64,000 nucleotides of DNA from assembly GCF_900129785.1 (NCBI RefSeq), contig NZ_FSRC01000001.1:372001-436000 (forward strand), given 5' to 3'. Source of the stretch: Algoriphagus halophilus (lineage in GTDB: Bacteria; Bacteroidota; Bacteroidia; Cytophagales; Cyclobacteriaceae). The notes beneath the pieces are model-generated. The model was not told where the DNA came from. It worked only from the letters and a program-made list of their open reading frames with translations, and ran no database searches. The stretch's first letter is position 1, and each line of letters starts with the position of its first letter. The translations under genes were made by a program, and so were the position numbers. This document shows positions 34,270 to 44,380 of the stretch, one piece after another.

Positions 34270-35478
34270 TCAGTTTTTCAACTGGATAGCTTCTGTATTC
34301 AATAAATCTTGGATAAAACCATAAATGTCAATAAGGTCCCAATGGGTTAATAAAAGTTCTTGAATCGTATCAAAAGTCAACCATTCTCCAGAATTTAGTT
34401 TTTCAACCAAGACGGATAGCCCAGGGTTCTTTTTAAAATGGATCCGATGACCACGGGCAAACAATAAAATTCGTTCAGATTCTGTTTCGTCCAATAGGAT
34501 AGGGAAAATCCTTTTCCCTTGGATGCTGAAGTTTCCTGATATGGGTAATTGCTTTTGGATAAGATTCGATTTTCTACGAATCCCTCCATTACTTTTTAGA
34601 GCAGTGATTTTACGTTCAAAGGCCTTCTCCAGCTTTTTCCCAATGGACTCAATATCAATTCTATTCCTCAAAAAAGAATTGGTTTCTTCTAAGCGGACTG
34701 GAGTACCGTAACCTACATGCTGCTTGAAGTTTTCTTCTGCTGTGAGTTGTAAGAGTTCGTTTTCAAGTTGATCTACAGGTGGATTGATATAGTCTAAAAC
34801 GAAACTCATTGAAAAATCAGGAGTGTCAGCCACATGGTATACATCATGCGGAATAAACATGGCATCACCGGGTTTCAATTGATATTCTTCAGCTGAATCC
34901 ATCATCTCCTGAATATTGTGAAATACTTCCGAGTTATGTGCAATTCCATTGTATTTTGGATCGTCCCAAGTGTAGAAGTTTTTTAGCCCTGGGCCCAGAT
35001 GAAAGAGTATTCCATCTTCTCCTGTTGATTCTTTATGAATCCCAAAAGGAGTGAAACCATAATTTCCCATAAAAAAAAGAAAGGAAAGTCCATTCAAAGG
35101 CATTCCTGCTTGTTGCAAAAGCGGCCTTACAATTTCTGCTGCTTTTTCAGCAAAAGCATTGCTGTATTCCTCCAAACCGATCAAGATCATTCCAAATTTT
35201 TGATCGCCAAAAATCTCTTTTGACCATTGTTCTAGATTTTGGTTTTTACCTGGAGGATGAGCAATCATTTTCTCGAGGTATTCATGCTTAAGTTCCTTAT
35301 TGATGTAAACTTTAAGGCCTATGTGAATATCTTGCTTCGCTAAAAATCCTCTCAAGACTTCAATCAACAACTCCTGTATAGAATCAATTTCGGATTCTGA
35401 AATCAGTTGCTTGGCCTGAGCCGGTTTGGCTAATTTGGAAGTGTCTTGTAAAAAACGTTCCCAGAGATTTGAATTCAT
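34270..35478 (-). CDS. JmjC/cupin-like Fe(II)/2-oxoglutarate oxygenase candidate
   Basis: A 402-aa cytoplasmic protein. Its centre has a cupin/JmjC core: the first metal motif is HKE (His148-x-Glu150) in GFTPFGIHKESTGEDG, and the second histidine is His215 in FIPHDVYHVADTPDF after LKPGDAMF. The strand ILFHLGPGLKNFYTW fits the double-stranded beta-helix. The C-terminal 100 aa look like a winged-helix domain (LTFDTIQELLLTHWDLIDIY). Relatives hydroxylate proteins, including ribosomal proteins, or tailor peptides; here no substrate is evident. It is flanked by short intergenic regions. Confidence 0.6.
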   Translation of the reverse strand: MNSNLWERFLQDTSKLAKPAQAKQLISESEIDSIQELLIEVLRGFLAKQDIHIGLKVYINKELKHEYLEKMIAHPPGKNQNLEQWSKEIFGDQKFGMILIGLEEYSNAFAEKAAEIVRPLLQQAGMPLNGLSFLFFMGNYGFTPFGIHKESTGEDGILFHLGPGLKNFYTWDDPKYNGIAHNSEVFHNIQEMMDSAEEYQLKPGDAMFIPHDVYHVADTPDFSMSFVLDYINPPVDQLENELLQLTAEENFKQHVGYGTPVRLEETNSFLRNRIDIESIGKKLEKAFERKITALKSNGGIRRKSNLIQKQLPISGNFSIQGKRIFPILLDETESERILLFARGHRIHFKKNPGLSVLVEKLNSGEWLTFDTIQELLLTHWDLIDIYGFIQDLLNTEAIQLKN

Positions 35479-35620
35479 ATTTAAAAAGGAAGACAGAAGC
35501 CATGAGGGATAATCAGTGGCCTATTGGTTCGATATAAAATGGGTTGAACAAAAGAAAAGATTCAGGTTACTCGCTTCCTGAAAATGAAGGAATGCTTACA
35601 ACTTTCAAGCAAAATAAGAA

Positions 35621-36451
35621 TTAGACCAATTTATCAAAAAGTAGGTGTGCTTGTTTTTCCGCTTGAGAGGAAAGCAATTTCTTTTGAACCTTTAATTCGT
35701 TGGTCCAATCCAGATATTTTTTGGATGCATTTTCTTTTTCCGCTAAAAAATGTGTGAGCGACTGGAGGCACAATTGGTTAGAGTACCAAGGTTTTAAACT
35801 ATTCTTGAGCAAATTAATTTCTTCATGAATGCTCGGAACAAAAATAGGATTAAAGCCTAAATGGATCAATAAGTTTTCCAGCATGATGATGGTCCTCAAT
35901 GCATCAAATATTTCTTTGAGGGCTTTACTGTCCAAACTGGCTTTAAGATCCAACTTGATGAAATCGAGTTCCTCTTGGATGATTTGGTTAATCGCAGAGC
36001 TGATGGCTAAGGGTTTCAGACCTTTGCTCGCTTGTTGCGCGTTTTGGTAAAGTTCATCCCAACTCTTTAATGTACTTCCTACCACTAAATCGAAAGATTC
36101 ATTGTAGAGTTTCTTTTTTTGCTTGTCTAAATAAAGATGATAGCTGTTAAAGGTTTGCTTGGTTTTTTTTTCTCGATCCAGAATATTCCTTTCTACCAAT
36201 TTGAAATGATGAATCTTCCGGAGATTTTTTTGAAACTTCTTGAAAGGAGAAAATATATCAAATTTCAAGCTTTCTTTTTCAAAATGGATTTTCCCCAGTA
36301 GGTTACAATAAAGCTCCATGAATTCCATTTTGGCGAGTAATTCAATGGCCTTCTTGGATTTAATCTGCTTCCCCAATGCCAAAAAGAGACCTTTAGCATC
36401 GGAATGCTGGCGTTCAAAAACTTGAAAAATCGGGGAGACCTTCGTCTGCAT
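35621..36451 (-). CDS. All-helical protein, possibly CHAD-like
   Basis: A 276-aa basic, all-helical cytoplasmic protein with no signal or membrane segment. Two helical halves each contain a run of basic residues next to leucines (FSPFKKFQKNLRKIHHFKLV and LKEIFDALRTIIMLENLLIH). This is reminiscent of CHAD domains, which bind polyphosphate, but the histidine pattern of that family is not convincingly present, so the call is tentative. Its start lies 3 bases downstream of the stop of the DUF2027-Smr gene, so it is probably translated from the same transcript as the DUF2027-Smr and photolyase genes. Confidence 0.45.
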   Translation of the reverse strand: MQTKVSPIFQVFERQHSDAKGLFLALGKQIKSKKAIELLAKMEFMELYCNLLGKIHFEKESLKFDIFSPFKKFQKNLRKIHHFKLVERNILDREKKTKQTFNSYHLYLDKQKKKLYNESFDLVVGSTLKSWDELYQNAQQASKGLKPLAISSAINQIIQEELDFIKLDLKASLDSKALKEIFDALRTIIMLENLLIHLGFNPIFVPSIHEEINLLKNSLKPWYSNQLCLQSLTHFLAEKENASKKYLDWTNELKVQKKLLSSQAEKQAHLLFDKLV

Positions 36452-36454
36452 GAT

Positions 36455-37405
36455 TTAGGAAATTTTCACCAAGGTGGCACCGTAACCCCATTGGTCTTTC
36501 TGCGTGTCTTGAAAGTACTTAATATTTCCTAATTGACTCAAATGACGATGAATTTCTTTTCTCAAAACTCCATTTCCTAAGCCATGGATAAAGGTGATTT
36601 CATCCATACCACTGGCTATTGCCTGATCCAAATTCTTTTCAAACACCTCTAATTGAAGCTTCAGCATGGCAGAATTGCTCATTCCTTGGGGATTTGGGGT
36701 CAGTTCCTCAATATGTAAATCCACAGATTTTGGGGGCTTTTTGGTAGGAATAGCTTGCGCTTTAGGTTGCAGGCTTTCCAGTTCCTGATTCAAGGCCCGG
36801 ATATCCAGCTCCTTGGTGGTTTGTTCCAAGGAAAATACATAGGCACTTTTTCCAAGCAATGGTGCCTTGCTTAAATGCTTAAAGAATTGAGTTGGCTTCA
36901 TTTTTAATTGCCTTTCAAACGCGGGCAATGCGGTTTCCAACTTGTTTTGGATAGGAATAAAGCGCAGTAAAAAGGAAGGCCATTCATCCATTTCTTTTAA
37001 GAGGCGGTCATCAAACTTTTTGGATTCACCTACCCCTAAAGATCCAGCCATCAAGGTCCGGTGGTTATCTCCAAATACTTCGGAGGCATGTGCTAAATAA
37101 GGCTTCTTGCTATCATTTATAAGATAAAGACTTAAACTTTGATCATTGATAGGAATGAAGGCTAGGTACAAACCCTGATCTTTTGGCGCTGAAAGCGGGA
37201 GGGGGGCTTCAGGTTCTTTTGCTTTATTTTCCTGTTCACCGAAATAACTTTTTTCCGTGGCATGAATGACAACCACTTCATTTTTTAAGGCAGGAATAAT
37301 AAAGCCATCTTCAATTTCTATTTCTACTCTTCCACTAGATGAAATTTTTCGAATGATTCCTTCTTCCGTCCCTTTGATTAATCTTACTTTATCTCCAATA
37401 TTCAT
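36455..37405 (-). CDS. DUF2027 and Smr domain protein
   Basis: A 316-aa protein with an N-terminal SH3-like stretch (MNIGDKVRLIKGTEEGIIRK), the DUF2027 middle (LYLAFIPINDQSLSLYLIND) and a C-terminal Smr domain: VDLHIEELTP, the MDEITFIHGLGNGVLRKEIH signature and the ending YGATLVKIS. Smr domains occur as MutS2 C-termini and as nicking nucleases; this two-domain form is a known Bacteroidota protein of unknown role. It overlaps the photolyase stop by 4 bases on the minus strand (ATGA), so the genes are coupled and a DNA-repair role is plausible. Confidence 0.88.
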   Translation of the reverse strand: MNIGDKVRLIKGTEEGIIRKISSSGRVEIEIEDGFIIPALKNEVVVIHATEKSYFGEQENKAKEPEAPLPLSAPKDQGLYLAFIPINDQSLSLYLINDSKKPYLAHASEVFGDNHRTLMAGSLGVGESKKFDDRLLKEMDEWPSFLLRFIPIQNKLETALPAFERQLKMKPTQFFKHLSKAPLLGKSAYVFSLEQTTKELDIRALNQELESLQPKAQAIPTKKPPKSVDLHIEELTPNPQGMSNSAMLKLQLEVFEKNLDQAIASGMDEITFIHGLGNGVLRKEIHRHLSQLGNIKYFQDTQKDQWGYGATLVKIS

Positions 37406-38700
37406 CGATCCAAGGCTTGTTTATACGTGTCCAACGCTCTTTGTCTTGCGAATTTATGATCTACAATTGGATTTGGGTACTTTTCAGTTCCTAATTCTGA
37501 AACCCATTTTTTCACATACTTCAACTCTTTATCAAATTTCTCAGTTTGGGAGGCTGGATTGAATATCCTGAAATAGGGTTGAGCATCAGTTCCCGTACCT
37601 GCAGCCCATTGCCATCCTCCATTATTTGCAGACAAATCGTAGTCAAGTAATTTCTTGGCAAAATAGGCCTCCCCCCATCTCCAATCAATCAAAAGATGTT
37701 TGGTCAAGAAAGAAGCAACTATCATTCTGACTCGGTTGTGCATGTATCCAGTTTGGTTGAGTTGGCGCATTCCAGCATCGACAATTGGGTAGCCAGTTTT
37801 GCCTTGGCACCAGGCTTCAAATTCTTTTTTATTGTTTCTCCAAGGTATCTGATCGTAGGCTGGTTTGAAAGCCTTGTCCACCACCTGCGGATTATAAAAC
37901 AAAATCATCATGTAGAATTCCCTCCAAATCAATTCATTGAGATAAGTCTCATTGAGTTCTTTTGCTTTTATGGCCAACTTACGAATGGAGATGGTCCCAA
38001 ACCTCAGATGGATGCCCAAACGTGAAGTGCCATCTAAGGCAGGGAAATTTCTAGTTTGGTCATAATGCTTGATGATTTCCTCATCTGGGTTGGAACTAGG
38101 AATATTTTGATCTGAACTTTTAAATCCCATTTCTTCCAAGGTGACTCCCTTGATGGGTTCAGTTTCCAATAAGTTCTTCCAATGGAAATAGTTGAGCGGT
38201 TCTACCTTGGTTTCTGAAAATTTCTGAAGCCAGACTTTACTAAAAGGGGTAAAGACTTTATAAAATTCCCCTGAGCCATTGAGTATTTCTCCAGGTTCAA
38301 AAACCACTTGATCTTTAAACGTCAGAAAAGTAGTTCCATGCTCTTTGGCCATTTTTTCGATGGTCTTATCCCTTTTGATGGCATAGGGTTCATAATCCCG
38401 ATTGGTATAAATTGCCTCTACCTGATAGTTCTCAAAAATCTCAGCATAAGCCTGTTCGGGAGTCCCGTATTTTATCAAAAGAGTGCTCCCTTTTTCTTCC
38501 AGTTCTTTTTTTAATTGAAGGACTTGCTCATAAATAAAAGAAACCCGAGGGTCCTCTTGATCCTCCAGGTCATCTAAAATATTTCGGTCAAAAATAAATA
38601 GGGGAAGTACTCCTGTTTCTTGTTGCAAGGCATAATAAAGCCCGGTGTTATCTTCTAATCTTAAATCTCTACGGAACCAAAAAAGGGTGATTTTCTTCAT
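37402..38700 (-). CDS. phr: Deoxyribodipyrimidine photolyase
   Basis: A 432-aa light-dependent DNA-repair flavoprotein that splits pyrimidine dimers. The N-terminal photolyase domain begins FWFRRDLRLEDNTGLYYAL. The FAD-binding domain has GYPIVDAGMRQLNQTGYMHN and then NRVRMIVASFLTKHLLIDWR, and the C-terminal signature DYDLSANNGGWQWAAGTGTD, with the tryptophans of the electron-transfer path. The length fits class I CPD photolyase. Downstream lie the overlapping DUF2027-Smr gene and a helical protein, giving a light- or damage-linked operon. Confidence 0.95.
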   Translation of the reverse strand: MKKITLFWFRRDLRLEDNTGLYYALQQETGVLPLFIFDRNILDDLEDQEDPRVSFIYEQVLQLKKELEEKGSTLLIKYGTPEQAYAEIFENYQVEAIYTNRDYEPYAIKRDKTIEKMAKEHGTTFLTFKDQVVFEPGEILNGSGEFYKVFTPFSKVWLQKFSETKVEPLNYFHWKNLLETEPIKGVTLEEMGFKSSDQNIPSSNPDEEIIKHYDQTRNFPALDGTSRLGIHLRFGTISIRKLAIKAKELNETYLNELIWREFYMMILFYNPQVVDKAFKPAYDQIPWRNNKKEFEAWCQGKTGYPIVDAGMRQLNQTGYMHNRVRMIVASFLTKHLLIDWRWGEAYFAKKLLDYDLSANNGGWQWAAGTGTDAQPYFRIFNPASQTEKFDKELKYVKKWVSELGTEKYPNPIVDHKFARQRALDTYKQALDR

Positions 38701-38709
38701 GACTAAACT

Positions 38710-41700
38710 TTAATTGAAAAGCTTGTTTTGAATGAAAATGTTTAGAGAATCTTTCTTGGCGGGTATAGAGTCAGGGACGGGAGTGGATTGGCGGATTCGC
38801 TCTAAAGAGTCCAATCTATTTTCCAGATTCTCCAAATTGATCGGAGTCCAATTTTCTCCATTTTCATAATTATAACGAAGGAAATCATCCGTGTCATTGA
38901 TTCGGAGTTTTTCATCTTTCTTTCTGGTCAATTTCTGGAAAAGCTCAGAAAAAGAGTTGAAAGAGACATTTTGGGAGACAGAAACCCCATAGGTTGCCAC
39001 GTTTTTTGAAAGAGATAAGGAGGTAAATACGTTGAAATTATTTCTGTTGAAAATTCGGATCCTATAGACTCCGTCTTCTGTCAGTAAATACTCCGCTTGC
39101 CAGTCTCCGATAATGGAAGCGGCATTTGCAATTCCCTGGTTATTCGTAAAACCCCCATCTCGAGAAACCCTCAAACGTCCATCCAAAAAGGTGTAGGCTA
39201 CAGATAACTGGAAGGTCTCCAAGGTGTTGGCGTCCAATGATGCTAAGTCCACATCTATTTCAAGATTTTTGTCCACTTGCCCTAAAAATGCATTGAGTTG
39301 GGAAGAAAGTAACTGGCCTAAACTAGAGGAGATGTTTGCCACTCCTGAAAATTGGCCTTCCGGAGAAAAGGATCGGCTCATAATGACGGAAAACACTTGT
39401 CGGTTTTTTTCCTGTTCATCATTTGCAATTCTATTTTGGAAGGCTGATATAGTTGTTTGGATGTCTCCACTGGATGGAAATTGGGAAAAGTCAAACCCGA
39501 AATTGATGTCGGGGGATAGTAAGGCTCCTTCCAAATCCATGATCACTTTTACAGGGTATCTTCTATTAGATTGTGTGTTGTCCGGATCTGTAGTGGTTGT
39601 AGCATTTAGCAAAGGCTGAATGGATACATTGTCTTCATATTCGGCCACTAAATTCATGACCCCCTCATAAGGATCTCCATACCAGGTGATTCTTCCTCCC
39701 GGCCGGATATTGAACTGTTTTTTTACAATGTTATAAAGTGAGAAGTTGTATTTCCCTTCGGTGATTTCATAGTTACCAGTCAGGGAAAAATTCCCCTGAG
39801 TATCCACATTTAAGGTCAATACTCCTCTTCCCCTTCCAGAAATTCCCTCCTCTGTTCTGGGGTCAATGATGATTTCTGCCAAAGCATCCGGAGTAACATC
39901 CAGGATGAAATTCATCCGAATGTTTTCAATGTCCAATCGATTGATTTCTTCATTTACCTCACGGATCCGAACGGTGTCCTGAATATTGATAATATGTATA
40001 AAATCCTCCTGAGCTATTCGATTATCATCTGTCAAAGGAATATAAATCCGGGTATTGGGTTGGCTGGTCGCTCTTGCATTGATGTCCAAGTTGGTAGTAC
40101 TTCCCAAAAAGTCAATGGTTCCTGTTACATAGGCGTTTCCATAAAACGTTTCATTGTCACGTGAAGTGGTATTGAGCACCTGGAAGTTGGTGAGGTTGGA
40201 ATTGATGTTTAAATAAAAATCCTTGAATCCGCTGTGGTTGATTCCTCCTTTCAGATTAGCCACGTTTCCATTCACATCCTGAAGGATCAAATCTTTAAAA
40301 TTTATTTGATTGGGAATAAATGCGATACTTCCATTCAATTGGTAATTGGTATTCAGGTAATTGATACGTAATCTTCCATTGTCTACTATTCCTGTTCCTA
40401 GAATTTCAGGATCTTTGGTAGTTCCTCTGATTTGAAAATCTCCCGTCACACTGCCACCCATTTGGGAAACATATTTGGAGAGAAAAGGCTCTAAAATAAG
40501 TAAGTTGGTTTCACTTAAAATGGCATCGATATGGATGTCTTGATTTTCCAATTCAATGTTTCCATTCATATCAATGGTCTTTTTTCCATTTCTGGTATTG
40601 GAGAGATTCAACGCCAGAATTTCTCCGTTCAAATTGGCTGTTCCTCTTAAATTTCCAATTAGAAATGAATTGATCCTTAAGCTATCAATACTGATGTCAC
40701 CTTGTAACAGAGGGGCTTCATAGACATCTTCTACTTTAAGTATCCCGTTTGCCGTTCCTTCAAATTCTTGAGGCACCAGGGTATTTAATATGTCAACATT
40801 GACTTGGTTGATGGAGAGTTGAAGTTCTTTGGCAGGATCCTCAGATATGACTCCTTCTAATGCGATGAACTGATCTTCGTTGAAGATTTTTACATTAGAA
40901 AAATCTATTTCTCCAGGAGTCAAGGTGATTAGATTATCGTTAACAAATTTCCATTCCCTATCCAATACTTTAAGAGAAGAAGGAGCAAAATTGATTTGGG
41001 TGTTCTGAGCTGAAAACTGGGCATTGGCATTTACTCTGGCAGAACTTTGGGTAGAATCTTGATCTAAGGTAAAGTCCAGCGCTACCTTATTTTGATCCCA
41101 GATTGCTTCAAGACCCAAATTGGAAAACTCCACGCTTTTGCCTACCTGTTGAGCTTTGGAATAAATATAAAAAGAGGCCAAGATCTCTTCGCTATTGATG
41201 ATTTTAGAGGTGTTAAAATCAATATTTGTCGCAAAAGCAGTCTTGTCTTGGTATTTAAGAGTATCAATACTTGTGAAAAAGTTGAATACGGTATTTTCTG
41301 GAGTTTGGTAGAAAGCACCTTCTAGAATTGTGTTTCGGGAAACTGAAAGATCTGGTTCAAAAAGCTGGACAATCGGATTGACATTGAACATGCGGATGTT
41401 CAGGTCCAAATTGTAGGTTTCTGAAAAGACTGTCTCTAGATCCGCTACAGGCTGGGGTTCATTGATGATAATTGCAATGTATTGGTCTAATAATACATTC
41501 AGATCTTGATAGATCTGTTCCAAGTTGAACTGTCCAGAAGCGGCTGCCACCAGATAATCAGAATTAATGGACATGGTCCGCGTCCCACCAGCAAAAAGAG
41601 ATTGAAAATTGAAATCTCCTAATTCCAAAAAGCGGTCTTCAAACCCCAGAGCCATATCAGTAAACCGGGCAATTCCCTGTATGTCATCAATATTGATTCC

Positions 41701-43374
41701 TTTGGTGTCAATATTAAGGTGGCCGCTAAGGAAGTTGAGTTTGTTGGTTAAATTGATATTCGCCAAAAAGGCAGTATCCAGATCAATCTGCATCCGTACG
41801 GAATCGATCGATTCATTTAGATTGAGTAGACCCGTGGCTTGCATTTTAAGGTTGGGATCTTCTATATCCAGATTTCCCTTGAATAGATTTAATCCATAGG
41901 TAGCATCGGTAGTGATATTACTGTATTCGTAATTTCTAAACCCTACTTTATCAATCTGGGCATCCAAGCCGATCAGAATGTTTTCTCTGGAATTTCCTTT
42001 CAGCGTCACATTTCCATCTAGGGAGACTTTCTGGAATTGTTCACGGTCTTCCACAAGTATCCCCAGATCTAAGTTGGAGATGGTAACCCGGGAAACCACG
42101 GAAGGCATGTTGTCTACCAAGTCAAAATTGATCCTTCCTTCAATATCTCCTATGGTAGTTTGGAAGTCTCCTGACGTACTAAACCTTCGTAAGTACCCTG
42201 CAAAATCAGCATTGAAGCGGATTGTATTGAACTTGAAAATTTGTTTTTGAACTTCCTCGCTCACGTAAGGAGCTAAATCCTTGGCTAAAGCCGTGGAGTT
42301 CTGGAGGGAAAGGTTGATGTAGGTATCCTGAATATCCGGGAGTCCCTCTAGTTCAAATGCTCCAAACAATGCTGTTTTTTCACCTAAGCGAATTAGGAAC
42401 TCTTCAGATTTGAAATCAGCGATGGTTCCTGTTACTTCTCCAATCAGATAGATTTCATCTTCTATTTGAGGGAGAGTCGGGGCAAATTTTCTTAAATCCG
42501 TAAGATTCAATTTCGACTCTTCCATGTTGGCTGTGATCTTTACATCGGTCACAAAATTGGAGAGTGCGGAGTCAGACAGCATATCGAACCGTAGGTAATC
42601 TTTGATATGCGATTTATCAGATTTTAAGCTGAGGTTGGCAAACTCCATAAATTTCGGAGAAAACTTGAAGTCAGTTTTTAATTCTTTGATTTCCAGTTCT
42701 GAAGAAGATTCAATTCCAGTGATCATTTTTACATTAATCCCAATTTCTCCTCCCTCCACATAAAAATTTTCAGCATTACAGAATACTCCATCAAATTTTA
42801 AATGATTGTAATCAAAGCCTACTTCAAAGGGATCATAGCTTAGATTTTCAATGTATACTGTTCCATTTCGAATTTGAACGTTTCCGATTTCGAATTTAGC
42901 ACCTCCTCCTGAGCTACTTCCGGAACCAAAAACCTCTGACATTTGTATAACCCAGAGATTAAGATTCATCAAGCTGTCTTCAGGATGGGTAATTAAATGT
43001 AAGTCTGGTCTGGAAAGTCTGACTTCTTGAAGCGAAGGATTTCCGGGAGATAATAATGAGTTTAAATCAAAATCTACTTCAATCGTCTCCGAACCAATCA
43101 TCAGGCTGTCTTTATGATCCAGGATTTTGACATCTTGGAGTTTGACAGCATCCCACCAGTTTAAAGTGATTTTACCAATATCCGTTTTAAAGTCACTTCT
43201 TTCGTTGATATAATTGGTTACTTTGTCAAGGGCCCAATTTTGAATGAAGGTAACTTGAAGGCTTATCGCCAGAAATATGAGTAGAAGTAAGACAGAAAAA
43301 ACTAGCCAAAGGATTATACGAAACGCTTTGTGCAAAAAATCCGTAACTTTCGCGTTCTTTTCCAATGAGTACAA
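38710..43374 (-). CDS. TamB-like translocation and assembly module protein
   Basis: A 1554-aa inner-membrane-anchored periplasmic protein of the TamB/AsmA (DUF490) group, which bridges the envelope and helps lipid transport and outer-membrane assembly. The signal-anchor is ILWLVFSVLLLLIFLAISLQ; the rest is a long beta-strand groove (for example NGRLRINYLNTNYQLNGSIA) ending in the conserved DUF490 C-terminus (near RGRGVLTLNVDTQGNFSLTG and DGRLRVSRDGGF). The only starts are TTG: 43374, which overlaps the divergent tsaD start by 10 bases, or 43335. The second gives a short basic lead into the anchor and is as likely. Both promoters must lie in the other gene's 5' region. Confidence 0.88.
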   Translation of the reverse strand: MYSLEKNAKVTDFLHKAFRIILWLVFSVLLLLIFLAISLQVTFIQNWALDKVTNYINERSDFKTDIGKITLNWWDAVKLQDVKILDHKDSLMIGSETIEVDFDLNSLLSPGNPSLQEVRLSRPDLHLITHPEDSLMNLNLWVIQMSEVFGSGSSSGGGAKFEIGNVQIRNGTVYIENLSYDPFEVGFDYNHLKFDGVFCNAENFYVEGGEIGINVKMITGIESSSELEIKELKTDFKFSPKFMEFANLSLKSDKSHIKDYLRFDMLSDSALSNFVTDVKITANMEESKLNLTDLRKFAPTLPQIEDEIYLIGEVTGTIADFKSEEFLIRLGEKTALFGAFELEGLPDIQDTYINLSLQNSTALAKDLAPYVSEEVQKQIFKFNTIRFNADFAGYLRRFSTSGDFQTTIGDIEGRINFDLVDNMPSVVSRVTISNLDLGILVEDREQFQKVSLDGNVTLKGNSRENILIGLDAQIDKVGFRNYEYSNITTDATYGLNLFKGNLDIEDPNLKMQATGLLNLNESIDSVRMQIDLDTAFLANINLTNKLNFLSGHLNIDTKGINIDDIQGIARFTDMALGFEDRFLELGDFNFQSLFAGGTRTMSINSDYLVAAASGQFNLEQIYQDLNVLLDQYIAIIINEPQPVADLETVFSETYNLDLNIRMFNVNPIVQLFEPDLSVSRNTILEGAFYQTPENTVFNFFTSIDTLKYQDKTAFATNIDFNTSKIINSEEILASFYIYSKAQQVGKSVEFSNLGLEAIWDQNKVALDFTLDQDSTQSSARVNANAQFSAQNTQINFAPSSLKVLDREWKFVNDNLITLTPGEIDFSNVKIFNEDQFIALEGVISEDPAKELQLSINQVNVDILNTLVPQEFEGTANGILKVEDVYEAPLLQGDISIDSLRINSFLIGNLRGTANLNGEILALNLSNTRNGKKTIDMNGNIELENQDIHIDAILSETNLLILEPFLSKYVSQMGGSVTGDFQIRGTTKDPEILGTGIVDNGRLRINYLNTNYQLNGSIAFIPNQINFKDLILQDVNGNVANLKGGINHSGFKDFYLNINSNLTNFQVLNTTSRDNETFYGNAYVTGTIDFLGSTTNLDINARATSQPNTRIYIPLTDDNRIAQEDFIHIINIQDTVRIREVNEEINRLDIENIRMNFILDVTPDALAEIIIDPRTEEGISGRGRGVLTLNVDTQGNFSLTGNYEITEGKYNFSLYNIVKKQFNIRPGGRITWYGDPYEGVMNLVAEYEDNVSIQPLLNATTTTDPDNTQSNRRYPVKVIMDLEGALLSPDINFGFDFSQFPSSGDIQTTISAFQNRIANDEQEKNRQVFSVIMSRSFSPEGQFSGVANISSSLGQLLSSQLNAFLGQVDKNLEIDVDLASLDANTLETFQLSVAYTFLDGRLRVSRDGGFTNNQGIANAASIIGDWQAEYLLTEDGVYRIRIFNRNNFNVFTSLSLSKNVATYGVSVSQNVSFNSFSELFQKLTRKKDEKLRINDTDDFLRYNYENGENWTPINLENLENRLDSLERIRQSTPVPDSIPAKKDSLNIFIQNKLFN

Positions 43375-44378
43375 ACGATAACTTTATTCTAGCAATTGAA
43401 TCCTCGTGCGACGAGACTTCTGCCTCTGTAATAGTAGACGGCAAAGTACTTAATAATATTGTCGCTACACAATCCGTCCACGAAAAATATGGAGGTGTGG
43501 TTCCCGAACTAGCCTCTCGTGCACATCAGGAAAACCTGATCCCTGTGGTACAGGAGGCTGTTTTATCTGCTGGGATCAGTTTGGATCAACTTTCGGCTGT
43601 AGCTTTTACCAGAGGTCCAGGATTGATGGGCTCTTTGTTGGTAGGAGTGAGCTTTGCCAAAGCGTTGGCTTTTGCCAGAAAAATCCCGTTGATCGAGGTT
43701 AATCATATGCAAGCTCATATTTTGGCACACTTCATTGATGATCCAAAACCTAACTTTCCTTTCATTTGCCTGACCGTGAGTGGGGGTCATACCCAGTTGG
43801 TTTTGGTAAAGGATTATTTGGATATGGAGGTGATCGGAGAGACGCAGGATGATGCAGTGGGGGAGGCATTTGACAAGACGGCCAAACTTTTGGGGCTTCC
43901 TTACCCTGGAGGACCTTTGATCGATAAATACGCCAAGGAAGGAAATCCCAAAGCCTTTAAATTTCCGGTTACTCGGATGCCGGGCTTGAATTACTCTTTT
44001 TCTGGTATAAAAACTGCGGTATTGTACTTCCTAAGGGATCAGCTTCAATCTAATCCGAAATTTATTGAGGAGAACTTAGCGGATCTTTGTGCCAGTATTC
44101 AATGGACATTGATTGAAATGCTGCAGATTAAGCTTAAGGAAGCGGTCAAGCAATATGGGGTTACCGAAATTGCTATTGCTGGTGGAGTTTCTGCAAATTC
44201 TGGCTTAAGAACAACCCTTCAAGAATTGGCTTCCAAAAAGGGTTGGAATCTGTACATCCCTAAATTTGAATACTGTACAGACAATGCAGGTATGATTGCC
44301 ATAGCTGCGTATTACAAATACCTAGCAGGAGAGTTTTCATCGTATGATGTAACCCCGCTGGCAAAAATGAAAATCTAA
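43365..44378 (+). CDS. tsaD: tRNA threonylcarbamoyladenosine synthesis protein TsaD
   Basis: A 337-aa ATP-binding protein that, with TsaB and TsaE, transfers threonylcarbamoyl to A37 of ANN-decoding tRNAs. Motifs: the N-terminal ILAIESSCDETSASVI, the metal-binding HMQAHILAHF (H-x3-H), VSGGHTQLVLV and GGVSANSGLRTTL, with the C-terminal CTDNAGMIA aspartate motif. The ATG at 43365 is right for the family. It heads a tight co-directional run: smpB starts 3 bases after its stop, then a C40-like gene and an HNH gene. Confidence 0.97.
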   Translation: MSTNDNFILAIESSCDETSASVIVDGKVLNNIVATQSVHEKYGGVVPELASRAHQENLIPVVQEAVLSAGISLDQLSAVAFTRGPGLMGSLLVGVSFAKALAFARKIPLIEVNHMQAHILAHFIDDPKPNFPFICLTVSGGHTQLVLVKDYLDMEVIGETQDDAVGEAFDKTAKLLGLPYPGGPLIDKYAKEGNPKAFKFPVTRMPGLNYSFSGIKTAVLYFLRDQLQSNPKFIEENLADLCASIQWTLIEMLQIKLKEAVKQYGVTEIAIAGGVSANSGLRTTLQELASKKGWNLYIPKFEYCTDNAGMIAIAAYYKYLAGEFSSYDVTPLAKMKI

Positions 44379-44380
44379 AA

